NCBI GenBank assembly: GCA_029237815.1
Contig: JAQZBP010000003.1
Span: 310,001 to 374,000 of the forward strand
Length of the DNA stretch: 64,000 bases
Origin: Moraxellaceae bacterium
GTDB taxonomy: Bacteria; Pseudomonadota; Gammaproteobacteria; Pseudomonadales; Moraxellaceae
Direction of reading: 5' to 3'
In this document: piece after piece, positions 7,383 to 16,522 of the stretch
Layout: each line of letters starts with the position of its first letter
Numbering within the stretch: the first letter of the stretch is position 1
Notes under the pieces: generated by a model
Database searches by the model: none
The model's input: the letters and a program-made list of their open reading frames with translations, nothing else
What the model was told of the DNA's origin: nothing
Made by a program: the position numbers and the translations under genes

Positions 7383-9542
7383 TCAGGTCTGCTGCTGGGC
7401 GAAAAGATGGCGATAAAGGCCGTCTTCCTTTTCCAGCAGCTCCTCTGGCGTGCCCTGCTCCACCAGCTGCCCCTTGTCGATCACGAAGATGCGCCGGGCA
7501 TTGCGCAGGGCCGTCAGCCGGTGCGCGATGATGATCACCGTGCGTCCCTGGCAGATCGCCTGCATGTTCTGCTGGATGATGCGCTCGGACTCGTAATCGA
7601 GGGCGCTGGTGGCCTCGTCGAAGATCAGGATGCGCGGATTGGTCACGAGCGCACGGGCGATCGCGATACGCTGGCGCTGCCCGCCGGAGAGCGAGGCGCC
7701 CTGCTCGCCCACGATGGTGTCGTAGGCTTCCGGCAGCTCGAGGATGAATTCATGCGCACCGGCCAGCTTGGCCGCGGCGATCACGCGCTCGATGGGCAGG
7801 CCCGGATCGCCGAGCGCTATGTTGTCGCGGATGCTGCGGTTGAACAGGCGGTTCTCCTGCTGGACCACGCCGATTTGCCGGCGCAGCCAGGCCGGGTCCA
7901 CCAGCGCCAGATCCACGCCGTCCACCATCACGCGGCCGCGCTCCGGCACATACAGGCGCTGCACCAGCTTGGCGATGGTGCTCTTGCCGGAACCGGAGCG
8001 GCCGACAAAGCCCACTACCTCGCCCGGCTTCAGCTCGAAATCGATGCCGCGCAAGGTTTCGGGGCCATCCGGCCGATAGCGGAACACGACCTGGTCGAAG
8101 TTGATGCGCCCCTGCGCCGGCGGCAGCGCCGAGCGGCTGGCGCCGGCCACTTCCGTGCGGGTATTGAGGATGTCGGCCAGGCGCTTCACGGAGATGCCGG
8201 CCTGCTGGAAATCCTGCCAGAGCTGCGTCAGGCGCAGCACCGGCGCGGAGACGCGCTGCGCCAGCATGTTGAAGGCCACGAACTGGCCCACGGTGAGCTG
8301 CCCTTCCATCACGGCCCGCGCGCCGAACCACAGCGTCAGCACCGTCACCGCCTTGTTGATGAACTGCGCGCCCTGCCCGGCGATATTGGACACCTGCCCG
8401 GCACGGAAGCTGGCCGCGACATAGGCGGCGATCTGGTTGTCCCAGTGCCGCTGCATCTGCGGCTCCACTGCCAGCGACTTCACCGTCTCTATGCTGCTGA
8501 CGGATTCCACCAGGAAGGCCTGGTTCTCGGCGCCACGCGCGAACTTCTCGTTCAGCCGCGAGCGGATGATGGGCGTCGCCCACAGCGACAGGATCACGTA
8601 GCAGGGCAGCGAAACCAGCACGATCAGCGTCAGGCCGACGCTGTAATACAGCATCACCGCGATGAAGATGATGGCGAAGAACAGGTCCAGTACCACTGTC
8701 ACGGCGGAGCTGGTCAGGAAGTTGCGGATGTTCTCCAGCTCGCGCACGCGCGCCACCGAATCGCCGACGCGGCGCGCGCCGAAATACGGCAGCGGCAGCG
8801 CCAGCAAATGCCGGAACAGGCGCGAACCCAGCTCCACGTCGATGCGGTTGGTGGTATGCGAGAACACATAGGTGCGCAGGCCGCCCAGCAGCACCTCGAA
8901 CAGCGAGACCACGAGCAGGCCGAAGCAGAGCACGTCCAGCGTCGAGTAGCTGCGGTGGCCCAGCACCTTGTCGATGGTGACCTGGAAGAACAGCGGCGAG
9001 ATCAGCGCCAGCAGCTGAATAAAGAAGGACACCACCAGCACGTCGCGCAGCAGGTGCCGGTATTTCACGATGGCGGGGATGAACCAGGTGAAATCGAACT
9101 GCGCCATGTCGCCCAGCACGGAAGCGCGCGAGGCCACCAGCACGAGCTGGCCGCTCCAGCGCGCCAGCAGCTCCTCCTGGCTCAGGATGCGCGGTGCCTG
9201 CTCGCGCGGGTCCTGGATCAGCACCTTGCCGCCCTCGGCCTTGGCGATGATGAAGAAGCCGCCGTCCAGGGAGGCGGCGATGGCGGGCAGCGGAGTCTTC
9301 TCCAGACGGTCGGCGCCGCTTTGCAGCGGTCGCGCCTTCAGCCCGAGCTTCTTGGCCGCCAGCAGCATCTCCTGGATCCCGAAGGCGGTGCCGGCCTGGC
9401 CGAACTCGTGGGCGAGCTGGGACGGCTCCACCGCCACCTGGTGGAAGCGCGCGAGCATGACCAGGCAGATGAGACCGGTATCGAGAGGGGGCGCAGCACT
9501 GGTGCCCGTGTTGACCGGGCTTTCATCCGTGACGGAGGACAT
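7383..9542 (-). CDS. HlyB-type type I secretion ABC exporter with inactive C39-like domain
   Basis: A 719-residue ABC exporter. Residues 1-135 form a C39-like domain that lacks the catalytic cysteine of bacteriocin processors (DTGLICLVMLARFHQV), as in haemolysin exporter HlyB, so substrates should be exported unprocessed with a C-terminal signal. Residues about 150-440 hold the transmembrane domain. The nucleotide-binding domain has Walker A GRSGSGKST, signature LSGGQ and Walker B ILIFDEATSALD followed by an H-loop (IIAHRL). The ATG at 9542 has an AGGGA ribosome site. It is the first gene of a leftward operon with the HlyD-type adaptor and two lipoproteins. The substrate is not encoded nearby. 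Confidence 0.92.
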   Translation of the reverse strand: MSSVTDESPVNTGTSAAPPLDTGLICLVMLARFHQVAVEPSQLAHEFGQAGTAFGIQEMLLAAKKLGLKARPLQSGADRLEKTPLPAIAASLDGGFFIIAKAEGGKVLIQDPREQAPRILSQEELLARWSGQLVLVASRASVLGDMAQFDFTWFIPAIVKYRHLLRDVLVVSFFIQLLALISPLFFQVTIDKVLGHRSYSTLDVLCFGLLVVSLFEVLLGGLRTYVFSHTTNRIDVELGSRLFRHLLALPLPYFGARRVGDSVARVRELENIRNFLTSSAVTVVLDLFFAIIFIAVMLYYSVGLTLIVLVSLPCYVILSLWATPIIRSRLNEKFARGAENQAFLVESVSSIETVKSLAVEPQMQRHWDNQIAAYVAASFRAGQVSNIAGQGAQFINKAVTVLTLWFGARAVMEGQLTVGQFVAFNMLAQRVSAPVLRLTQLWQDFQQAGISVKRLADILNTRTEVAGASRSALPPAQGRINFDQVVFRYRPDGPETLRGIDFELKPGEVVGFVGRSGSGKSTIAKLVQRLYVPERGRVMVDGVDLALVDPAWLRRQIGVVQQENRLFNRSIRDNIALGDPGLPIERVIAAAKLAGAHEFILELPEAYDTIVGEQGASLSGGQRQRIAIARALVTNPRILIFDEATSALDYESERIIQQNMQAICQGRTVIIIAHRLTALRNARRIFVIDKGQLVEQGTPEELLEKEDGLYRHLFAQQQT

Positions 9543-9962
9543 CGTCTATCCCTGAAGAGGTATCTGAAGGCGCTGCTGGCGATGCGAAAAAAGGGGGGCC
9601 GGGCCTGGCCGCCGCATCAAGCCGGGCGCAACTTTAATCGTATTCCGGGAGGGGGGGAACACCGGCAAGCCCGCCTCGGGTCGTCTTTGGCGGGTCGGCG
9701 GCCGGTTGCGCGGTCACTGGCAAGGCGCTCCTGCTCGCCCCTGCTCTCACGTACGCCACCGTCAACGGGCGCCGCGGCATGGCCCTCCCGATGCGGCATG
9801 ACGGCCGCGCCCAACGCCCCTCCATAAGTTTTTGGCGCCCCCCCATAACCCTGATTGCCACCTGTCTACGGACACACCACTTTCGGGGTAACGCTCTTTA
9901 CAAGGATTCCATAGACTGCCACTAATCAATTGGTTAACGCCGCATTTGCTTGGGATAGCTCC
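9543..9962. other. Intergenic region between divergent exporter operon and LuxR-type gene
   Basis: About 420 bases with no credible gene on either strand. It must hold the promoters of the leftward secretion operon and of the rightward LuxR-type gene. The only candidate I see is TTTACA at 9897-9902 with ACTAAT at 9921-9926 (18-base spacing) facing right, which is weak. Confidence 0.5.
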
Positions 9963-10190
9963 ATGATCGGAATGAAAGAATCACCCGCAAAGTTGTTCGT
10001 CGACTTGTCACGCCGGGAAACGGAAGTACTGATTTGCATCAGCAAGGGCATGCGCGTTTCCGACACGGCGCGCCACCTCGGCCTCGCTGACAGCACGATC
10101 GCCAGCTACATCAAGAACCTGTACCGCAAGCTGCACATCACCTCGCGCGCGGAAGCCGCGGTGGAAGCCGTCCGTCGCGGACTGATCTGA
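9963..10190 (+). CDS. Small stand-alone LuxR/GerE-type DNA-binding protein
   Basis: A protein of about 75 residues that is almost only a GerE-type helix-turn-helix: LSRRETEVLICISKGM starts the domain, followed by the DTARHLGLADSTIASYIKNLYRKL recognition region and a KLHITSRAEAAVEAVRRGLI end. There is no receiver or ligand-binding domain. The start is uncertain: ATG at 9963 or 9972, or TTG at 9930 giving 86 residues. It diverges from the type I secretion operon, so it could regulate it, but that is inference from position only. Confidence 0.75.
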   Translation: MIGMKESPAKLFVDLSRRETEVLICISKGMRVSDTARHLGLADSTIASYIKNLYRKLHITSRAEAAVEAVRRGLI

Positions 10191-10682
10191 CGGGCTACCG
10201 CCCCCTCCCTCCCGCAATCCTGATGCCGGGAGGCGGGGTCGCCGGGATCATGCCGCCCTTCCGGATGGCCCTCCGCTGGAGGCAACCGCAAGCGGCGGCG
10301 CGAACACTCTTATCCAGCCCCATCCTTCACCCGGCTTGGCACGCCCATGCCCGCGGACGCGTCCCGCCTGTTTCAGCCAGCCTCGATCCGCAAGGGCACA
10401 ACGCTTCCAAACATTCGTGACACACTGTCCGCCGTCTTTTCACGACGCTGAAACAGCGCACCCGGGAAAGCAACGCACCACGCTTTCGCCATCGCCAAAA
10501 AGCCAACAATTCACTGCAAATCCCGCCTGCGAGTCTCGTTGAATAATTCGGCCGCGCGCCGCGTAATTCCCTGCAGTTGCGCATCGCCACCTTGCGGCTT
10601 TGTTGGAATGCGCCGCGCCGGCAACGCGACCGCACGCGGAACACTGTGTGCCAGTCGTGCCGGAAACTGCACAGGAGTTGCC
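10191..10682. other. Intergenic region before the DUF4142 pair
   Basis: About 490 bases without a supported gene. A weak stem (CCTCCCG at 10208-10214 with CGGGAGG at 10227-10233) may end the LuxR-type transcript. I see no convincing promoter boxes for the DUF4142 genes. Confidence 0.4.
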
Positions 10683-11312
10683 ATGAACCGGCTACTGCCC
10701 CTCACCCTGCTGCTGGTGCTGGCCCAGGCCGTTGCCGTCGCGGCGCAGCGCACGCCCGCGGCCGGTACCGCAAGCACGCCTGTGGTCGATCCTGCCGTCA
10801 TCGGCCTGCAGCTGAGCCCCCAGGACCGCAGCTTCGTGGAGCAGTTCATCGTTACCGGCCTCGCCGAAATCGAGCTCGGGGAAATGGCCGGGCAGCGTTC
10901 CCGCCATGCCGGCGTGCGCGACCTGGCCCGGCGCATGGCCAGCGACCGCAAGGCGGCCAACCAGCGGCTCACGACACTCGTCGCGCCGATGAAGCTGGCG
11001 CCCTTGCCGGATGAACCCACCGCCGACCACAAGACGCTGGTCCTGCAACTGGAAAGCGCACAAGCGGCCGACTTCGACCGCCTCTACATCGACGGCCAGG
11101 TGCGCGACCACGAGGACCAGATCAGCCTGCTCGAGATGGAAGTGAGTTCGGGCGACCACCCGGAGCTCAAGAAATTCGCCGCGGATCTGCTGCCGGTGGT
11201 GCGCGAACACCTGCAACTCTCGAAGCAGCTGGCAACAGAGATGAAGGAGGCCTCGACAGCACCCGCCCTGCGCACGCCGGCCACTGGCGCCGCGCCACGC
11301 AACGCCCCGTGA
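10683..11312 (+). CDS. DUF4142-domain exported protein (first of tandem pair)
   Basis: A 209-residue protein with a Sec signal peptide (residues 1-21, MNRLLPLTLLLVLAQAVAVAA) and one DUF4142 helical domain (about 45-185): LSPQDRSFVEQFIVTGLAEIELGEMA, then a long helix pair ending in REHLQLSKQL. DUF4142 proteins are ferritin-like four-helix periplasmic or secreted proteins of unknown biochemical role. Start ATG at 10683 has AGGAG at 10673-10677. The second DUF4142 gene starts 35 bases after its stop, so the two are likely one transcript. Confidence 0.85.
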   Translation: MNRLLPLTLLLVLAQAVAVAAQRTPAAGTASTPVVDPAVIGLQLSPQDRSFVEQFIVTGLAEIELGEMAGQRSRHAGVRDLARRMASDRKAANQRLTTLVAPMKLAPLPDEPTADHKTLVLQLESAQAADFDRLYIDGQVRDHEDQISLLEMEVSSGDHPELKKFAADLLPVVREHLQLSKQLATEMKEASTAPALRTPATGAAPRNAP

Positions 11313-11347
11313 AACATCCCGACGTACTGTCCAAAAGGAGATTGGCC

Positions 11348-12052
11348 ATGAAGAAACTCGCACTCGTCCCGGCTTCGCTGCTCGCGCTCTGCCTCGCCAT
11401 GCCCGCCGGCGCCGAAGGCACCGGCAGCACGCCGGGCAGCTACGGCGGCATGAGCAACGATTCGCCCAGTTCAGGCAGCATGCCGCCCTCGGGCAACACC
11501 GGTCCTGCGGCGACCGGCGACACCTCCGGACAGCCGGCCCAGTCCGGGCAATCCGGACAGAAGGCGAGCCGCAAGGACCGCAACTTCATCGAGGACGCCA
11601 TCACCGGCAACCTGGCGGAAATCCAGCTCGGCCAGATCGCCCAGCAACGCGCGCAGAACCCCATGGTGCGCGACTACGCCGGCATGATGGTCAACGACCA
11701 CACCCCCGCCCGCCAGCGGCTCATGACCATGGCCAGCCAGTACGGCGTCACGCCGCCCACCGAGCTCGACTTCATGCACCGCCGCATGGACAAGAAGCTG
11801 CGCAAGGCCGAGGTCAACGAGTTCGACGAGATGTACATCAAGAGCCAGGTCAAGGATCACAAGAAAATGGTCGAGCTCATGGAGGAGCAGATCCAGGATG
11901 GCGAAAATCCCGAACTGAAGCGCTTCGCCTCGGAGATGCTGCCAAAGATCCGCGAGCACCTGGTGATGGCGCAGCGTCTCGAGCAGCAGCTGGAACAGCA
12001 GAAAGAGCAGCGGGAACAGCAACAGGATCAGCAGCAAGGGCAGCAGCAGTGA
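11348..12052 (+). CDS. DUF4142-domain exported protein (second of tandem pair) with Q-rich tail
   Basis: A 234-residue paralogue of the preceding protein. It has a signal peptide (residues 1-22), a Gly/Ser/Pro-rich low-complexity linker (about 25-75), a DUF4142 domain (about 78-215, KDRNFIEDAITGNLAEIQLGQIA and the shared REHLVMAQRLEQQLE end), and then a Gln-rich tail. The start has an AAAAGGAG ribosome site. Shared blocks with the upstream gene point to an old tandem duplication. Function is unknown; a stress or envelope role is often assumed for the family but not shown here. Confidence 0.85.
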   Translation: MKKLALVPASLLALCLAMPAGAEGTGSTPGSYGGMSNDSPSSGSMPPSGNTGPAATGDTSGQPAQSGQSGQKASRKDRNFIEDAITGNLAEIQLGQIAQQRAQNPMVRDYAGMMVNDHTPARQRLMTMASQYGVTPPTELDFMHRRMDKKLRKAEVNEFDEMYIKSQVKDHKKMVELMEEQIQDGENPELKRFASEMLPKIREHLVMAQRLEQQLEQQKEQREQQQDQQQGQQQ

Positions 12053-12107
12053 CAGCGGCAGGCGTGAGCGTGCCGGCCTCCCACTGATCGCGCGCCGCGC
12101 TTGCCCC

Positions 12108-12144
12108 CAATAAATCGGCCCGCATCTGGCGGGCCGATTTATTG
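12108..12144. terminator. Bidirectional terminator between DUF4142 genes and nadA
   Basis: A perfect 16-bp stem (CAATAAATCGGCCCGC at 12108-12123 with its complement at 12129-12144) and a 5-base loop, placed between convergent genes. The A/T-rich arm ends can act on both strands. Confidence 0.85.
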
Positions 12145-12185
12145 TGTACGCAGGGTCTTACTGTCGCTGCATAGGTGATGCCGGC

Positions 12186-13259
12186 TCAGGCATTGCCCTT
12201 GGTCGCCAGCCGGAGCTGCGCGGCGAAATCCAGCATGCGCTGCAGCGGGATCACCGCCTGGCGACCGAGCTCGGGATCGACATGGATTTCCTGGTCGCCG
12301 GTTTCCAGCACGCGCGCCAGGTTCTCCAGGTCGTTCATCGCCATCCACGGGCAGTGCGCGCAGGAGCGGCAGGTGGCGCCGGTGCCGGCGGTGGGGGCCT
12401 CGATGAATTCCTTGTCCGGCGCGACCTGCTGCATCTTGTAGAAGATGCCCTTGTCGGTGGCGACGATCAGGCGCTTGTTGGGCAGGTCGCGTGCCGCGGC
12501 AATGAGCTGCGAGGTGGAGCCGACGGCGTCGGCGATTTCCACCACGGCATCGGGCGATTCGGGGTGCACGAGCACGGCGGCATCCGGATACACCTTCTTC
12601 AGGTCGAGGATGCCGCGCGCCTTGAACTCCTCGTGCACGATGCAGGCGCCGTCCCAGATCAGCATGTCGGCGCCGGTGACCTTCTGCACGTAGTGGCCGA
12701 GGTGCTTGTCCGGCGCCCAGATGATTTTTTCGCCGCGCGCGGCCAGGTGCTCGATCACGCTGACGGCGATGCTGGAGGTCACTACCCAGTCGGCGCGCGC
12801 CTTCACGGCGGCCGAGGTGTTGGCGTAGACGACGGCGGTGTAGTCGGGGTGGGTATCGCAGAAGGCGGCGAATTCCTCGGCGGGACAGCCTAGGTCCAGC
12901 GAGCAGGTGGCCTCCAGCGTCGGCATCAGCACGCGCTTTTCCGGGTTCAGGATCTTGGCGGTCTCGCCCATGAACTTGACGCCGGCCACCACCAGCGTCT
13001 TCGCCGGATGCGAGTTGCCGAAGCGCGCCATCTCCAGCGAGTCGGACACGCAGCCGCCGGTCTCCTCCGCCAGGGACTGCAGCTCGGCATCGGTGTAGTA
13101 GTGCGCGACCAGCACGGCATCCTGCTGCTTCAGCAACTGCTTGATGCGCTCGCGCAGCTCCTGCTTGCGCTGCGGCGAGAGCGTGTCCTGGTGGTCGTGC
13201 AGGCGGTCGAGGTGCTGTTTCACCACCTCGTGGGCGTGGGTGTCGATCAACTGGCTCAT
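12186..13259 (-). CDS. nadA: Quinolinate synthase NadA
   Basis: A 357-residue cytosolic [4Fe-4S] enzyme that condenses iminoaspartate with dihydroxyacetone phosphate to quinolinate in de novo NAD synthesis. The three iron-sulfur ligand regions are visible: [19 protein letters not shown] and CRSCAHCPW. The [10 protein letters not shown] and [12 protein letters not shown] blocks are family signatures. Length is normal. It is monocistronic here, convergent with the DUF4142 pair; nadB and nadC are not in the window. Confidence 0.95.
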   Translation of the reverse strand: MSQLIDTHAHEVVKQHLDRLHDHQDTLSPQRKQELRERIKQLLKQQDAVLVAHYYTDAELQSLAEETGGCVSDSLEMARFGNSHPAKTLVVAGVKFMGETAKILNPEKRVLMPTLEATCSLDLGCPAEEFAAFCDTHPDYTAVVYANTSAAVKARADWVVTSSIAVSVIEHLAARGEKIIWAPDKHLGHYVQKVTGADMLIWDGACIVHEEFKARGILDLKKVYPDAAVLVHPESPDAVVEIADAVGSTSQLIAAARDLPNKRLIVATDKGIFYKMQQVAPDKEFIEAPTAGTGATCRSCAHCPWMAMNDLENLARVLETGDQEIHVDPELGRQAVIPLQRMLDFAAQLRLATKGNA

Positions 13260-13397
13260 GGCAACCTGCCGCAGTGCGTCGGGAGGCGAATTCTAGCCTG
13301 CCGGCGCAGGCTGCAGTATCCGCATTTACAAGCCGGCCGCCGCGGTCTTAACTGCTGAGGTGAGGGACGCCCCGAACCGGACGCGAGGCAAGCCGAC

Positions 13398-16300
13398 ATG
13401 AATCCGCTGCTGCAGGACCTTCCCGAGCTGCCCTGCGATTTCCAGGGGCTGCGCGAACTGGAAAACCGCGACGAGATCGGCGCCCTGGAGCAGCTCATCC
13501 CGCTGGCCCGGCTGGACACGCCCGAGACGGCGGCCCTCGCCGCGCGGCTGGTGGAAAGTGCCCGCCAGCGCCGCTCCCCCGCCTTCAACGAGTTCCTGGC
13601 CACCTGGCGGCTGTCCAGCGAGGAAGGCCGCGCCCTGCTCACCCTGGCCGAGGCCCTGCTGCGCATCCCGGACAAGGCCTCCGCCAACGCCCTCATCAAC
13701 GACCTCGTCACCCGCGGCAACTGGACCACCGGCCTGCACGCGAGCCCGGGCTTCGTGCAGATGGCCAGCCTCGGCCTGGCCTTCAGCAAGCGCTTCATCC
13801 TCGAGGAACGGCGCCTCTCCGGCACCTGGCACGAGCTGATGCTGAAGATGGGCGACGCGGTCTTCCGTCGCGCCATCGAGGCCGGGCTGCAGTTCCTCGC
13901 CGGCCAGTTCGTGCTGGGCGAGTCCATGCCGCAGGCGCTGGCCCGGCGCACACCCGGCCTGCGCTACTCCATCGACCGCCTGGGCGAAGCCGCGCAGACC
14001 GGGGACGACACGCGCCGCTACTTCCTCGCCTATCGCGACGCCATCGAGGCGCTGGCCGGGCAGGATGCCGCGCTGCCGCTGCTGGCGCGCGACGGCATTT
14101 CCATCAAGCTCTCCGCCCTGCACCCGCGCTTCGAGTTTGCGCACTGGGACCGGCTCGAGAAGGAGCTGCTGCCGCGCCTGCGCACGCTGGCCGAGGTGGC
14201 CTTTGAAGCCGGCATTCCCCTCACGCTGGACGCCGAGGAAAGCGAGCGCCAGGAGATCAACCTGGCCATCTTCGCCGAAATGGCCCGCCTGCCGGTACTG
14301 CGCGACTGGGGCGGCCTCGGCATTGCCGTGCAGGCCTACCAGAAACGCGCGCCGGCGGTGCTGGACATGCTGGCGCGCATCACCCGGGAGTTCCGCCATC
14401 CCGTCCCGGTGCGGCTGGTGAAGGGCGCCTACTGGGACACCGAGATCAAGCGCGCGCAGCAGCTCGGCCTGGCCGACTACCCCGTGTACACGCGCAAGGC
14501 GCACACCGACGTCGCCTACCTCGCCTGCGCGCGCAAGCTGCTCGCGCACGGCGAGGTCTTCTTCCCGCAGTTCGCCACGCACAACGCGCACACGCTCGCC
14601 TGGATCGAGGACTGCGCCCGGATGCTGGGCGCCGACTACGAGGTTCAAAAACTCTACGGCATGGGCGACGCCGTGCACGCGGCCTTCCGCGAGGCAACCG
14701 GACGGCCGCTGCGCGTGTACGCGCCGGTGGGCCCGTTCCAGTCGCTGCTGCCCTACCTCGTGCGCCGGCTGCTGGAGAACGGCAGCTCGCAGTCCTTCGT
14801 CAACCAGCTCACCGACCGCTCCGTCGCCGCCGAGACGCTGGTGGAGGATCCCTTGCTGCGCCTTGGCGCGCCGCCGACGCCGCACCCGCGCCTGCCCTCG
14901 CCGCGGCAGCTGTTCCGCCAGCGGCCGAACGCGCCCGGCTTCCATCCGGCCAACGCTGACGTGCTGCTGGGACTGAAGGGCCACCTGCCTAAGTTCCCGC
15001 CGGTAGCGGCGACCTCGCTCGTGGCATCGGCCACCGGCATCGACGTCGCCACGGAAAAGCGCCGCAACCCCGCCCATCCCGACCACGTGATCGGCACGCT
15101 GCGCGCGGCGACGACGCTGGAAGTGGGCCATGCCTTCCTCGACGCGCGCCACGCCTACCTCGCGTGGAGCGCGCGGCCGGTGGCGGAGCGCGCCGGCTGC
15201 CTGCGCGACCTCGCCGGCCAGCTCACGAAATCGCGCGACGAGCTGCTGGGCCTGCTCATGCGCGAAGGCGGCAAGACGCTGATGGACGCGCTCGCCGAGT
15301 GGCGCGAGGCCATCGATTTCTGCCACTACTACGCGGGCGAGGCGGAGCGCCTCTGCCTGCCGCTGGAGCTGCCCGCCATCAGCGGCGAGAGCAACCGCCT
15401 CACGCTGCACGGGCGCGGCGTCTTCCTCTGCATCAGCCCCTGGAACTTCCCGCTGGCGATCTTCATCGGGCAGGTCGCGGCCGCCCTCGCCGCCGGCAAC
15501 ACGGTAATCGCCAAGCCCGCGAGCCAGACGCCGCTGGTGGCGTTCCGCGCCGTGGAGCTGGCCTGGCAGGCGGGCATCCCGCGCGCAGTGCTGCAGCTGC
15601 TGCCCGGCCCCGGCGCCGCGCTGGGACCTGCGCTGCTGGCGCATCCCCTGCTGGCCGGCGTCGCCTTCACCGGCTCGGCCGAGGTGGCGGCGGACATCAG
15701 CCGCACGCTGGCGGCGCGCGCTGGCGCGCGCCTGCCGCTGATCGCCGAGACCGGCGGCCTCAACGCCATGATCGCCGACAGCTCCGCGCTGCCCGAGCAG
15801 CTCGCCACCGACATCCTGCAGTCGGCCTTCACCAGCGCCGGCCAGCGCTGTTCCGCGCTGCGCGTGCTGTGGCTGCAGGAGGACATCGCACGGCCGCTGC
15901 TGAAACGGCTGGAGGGCATGCTGGAGGAATGGACGGTGGGCGACCCCGGCCGCTTCGCCACCGACATGGGGCCGGTGATCGACGCCGCCAGCCGCGAGCA
16001 GCTCCACGAAGCGATCGCCGCGCTGGCGCCGCGGGCGCTGTGGATGGCGAAGGGGCATCTGCCGGGCAGTGACGGTGGCCACTATGTCGCGCCGCACATC
16101 CTGCTGCTGAAGCGCGAGGACCTGCCGCAGCGCGAGATCTTCGGCCCCGTGCTCGCCGTGGCGACCTGGAAGGCGGGCGAGCTGCCGCAGGTGGTGGACT
16201 GGGTGAACCACACCGGCTACGGGCTGACGCTCGGCGTGCAGAGCCGCATCCTCTCCACGCTGGAATACGTGGCCGCGCATGCGCAGGCCGGCAACATCTA

Positions 16301-16481
16301 TTTCAACCGCAACCAGATCGGCGCGGTGGTGGGCTGCCAGCCCTTCGGCGGCGAAGGCCTGTCCGGCACCGGCTTCAAGGCCGGCGGGCCGCACTACCTG
16401 CTGCGCTTCATGAACGAGCGCACCGTGACGACCAACCTCTCCGCGCTCGGCGTGAACACCTCGCTGCTCGACCTCGAGTAG
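13398..16481 (+). CDS. putA: Bifunctional proline dehydrogenase / glutamate-semialdehyde dehydrogenase PutA
   Basis: A 1027-residue enzyme that oxidises proline to glutamate in two steps. The N-terminal half is the FAD-dependent proline dehydrogenase barrel (RLVKGAYWD, FATHNAHT). The C-terminal half is the NAD-dependent aldehyde dehydrogenase, with the glutamate region AETGGLNAMI, catalytic cysteine in SAGQRCSALR and the GGEGLSGTGFKAGG block. It lacks the N-terminal ribbon-helix-helix DNA-binding domain and the extra C-terminal domain of the 1320-residue E. coli protein, so it is the short, non-regulatory type. Start ATG at 13398. Its stop codon is overlapped by a short palindromic repeat. 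Confidence 0.95.
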   Translation: MNPLLQDLPELPCDFQGLRELENRDEIGALEQLIPLARLDTPETAALAARLVESARQRRSPAFNEFLATWRLSSEEGRALLTLAEALLRIPDKASANALINDLVTRGNWTTGLHASPGFVQMASLGLAFSKRFILEERRLSGTWHELMLKMGDAVFRRAIEAGLQFLAGQFVLGESMPQALARRTPGLRYSIDRLGEAAQTGDDTRRYFLAYRDAIEALAGQDAALPLLARDGISIKLSALHPRFEFAHWDRLEKELLPRLRTLAEVAFEAGIPLTLDAEESERQEINLAIFAEMARLPVLRDWGGLGIAVQAYQKRAPAVLDMLARITREFRHPVPVRLVKGAYWDTEIKRAQQLGLADYPVYTRKAHTDVAYLACARKLLAHGEVFFPQFATHNAHTLAWIEDCARMLGADYEVQKLYGMGDAVHAAFREATGRPLRVYAPVGPFQSLLPYLVRRLLENGSSQSFVNQLTDRSVAAETLVEDPLLRLGAPPTPHPRLPSPRQLFRQRPNAPGFHPANADVLLGLKGHLPKFPPVAATSLVASATGIDVATEKRRNPAHPDHVIGTLRAATTLEVGHAFLDARHAYLAWSARPVAERAGCLRDLAGQLTKSRDELLGLLMREGGKTLMDALAEWREAIDFCHYYAGEAERLCLPLELPAISGESNRLTLHGRGVFLCISPWNFPLAIFIGQVAAALAAGNTVIAKPASQTPLVAFRAVELAWQAGIPRAVLQLLPGPGAALGPALLAHPLLAGVAFTGSAEVAADISRTLAARAGARLPLIAETGGLNAMIADSSALPEQLATDILQSAFTSAGQRCSALRVLWLQEDIARPLLKRLEGMLEEWTVGDPGRFATDMGPVIDAASREQLHEAIAALAPRALWMAKGHLPGSDGGHYVAPHILLLKREDLPQREIFGPVLAVATWKAGELPQVVDWVNHTGYGLTLGVQSRILSTLEYVAAHAQAGNIYFNRNQIGAVVGCQPFGGEGLSGTGFKAGGPHYLLRFMNERTVTTNLSALGVNTSLLDLE

Positions 16482-16500
16482 GTCGGGCGTCAGTCCGACG
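16478..16500 (+). repeat. GTAG-headed palindromic (REP-like) element on the putA stop codon
   Basis: GTAG at 16478-16481 includes the TAG stop of putA and leads into a small stem, GTCGG (16482-16486) with CCGAC (16495-16499). The 23-base unit matches one at the topA stop in 20 of 23 positions. A GTAG head followed by a palindrome is how REP elements of gammaproteobacteria are built. Confidence 0.55.
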
Positions 16501-16522
16501 CACGTCCTCTGCCCGACGCCCC

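Noticed and set aside
7383-9542. The exporter as a bacteriocin-processing C39 peptidase-transporter
   Set aside because: The catalytic cysteine is absent in the N-terminal domain, so it is HlyB-like; the 46-codon ORF also has no double-glycine leader.
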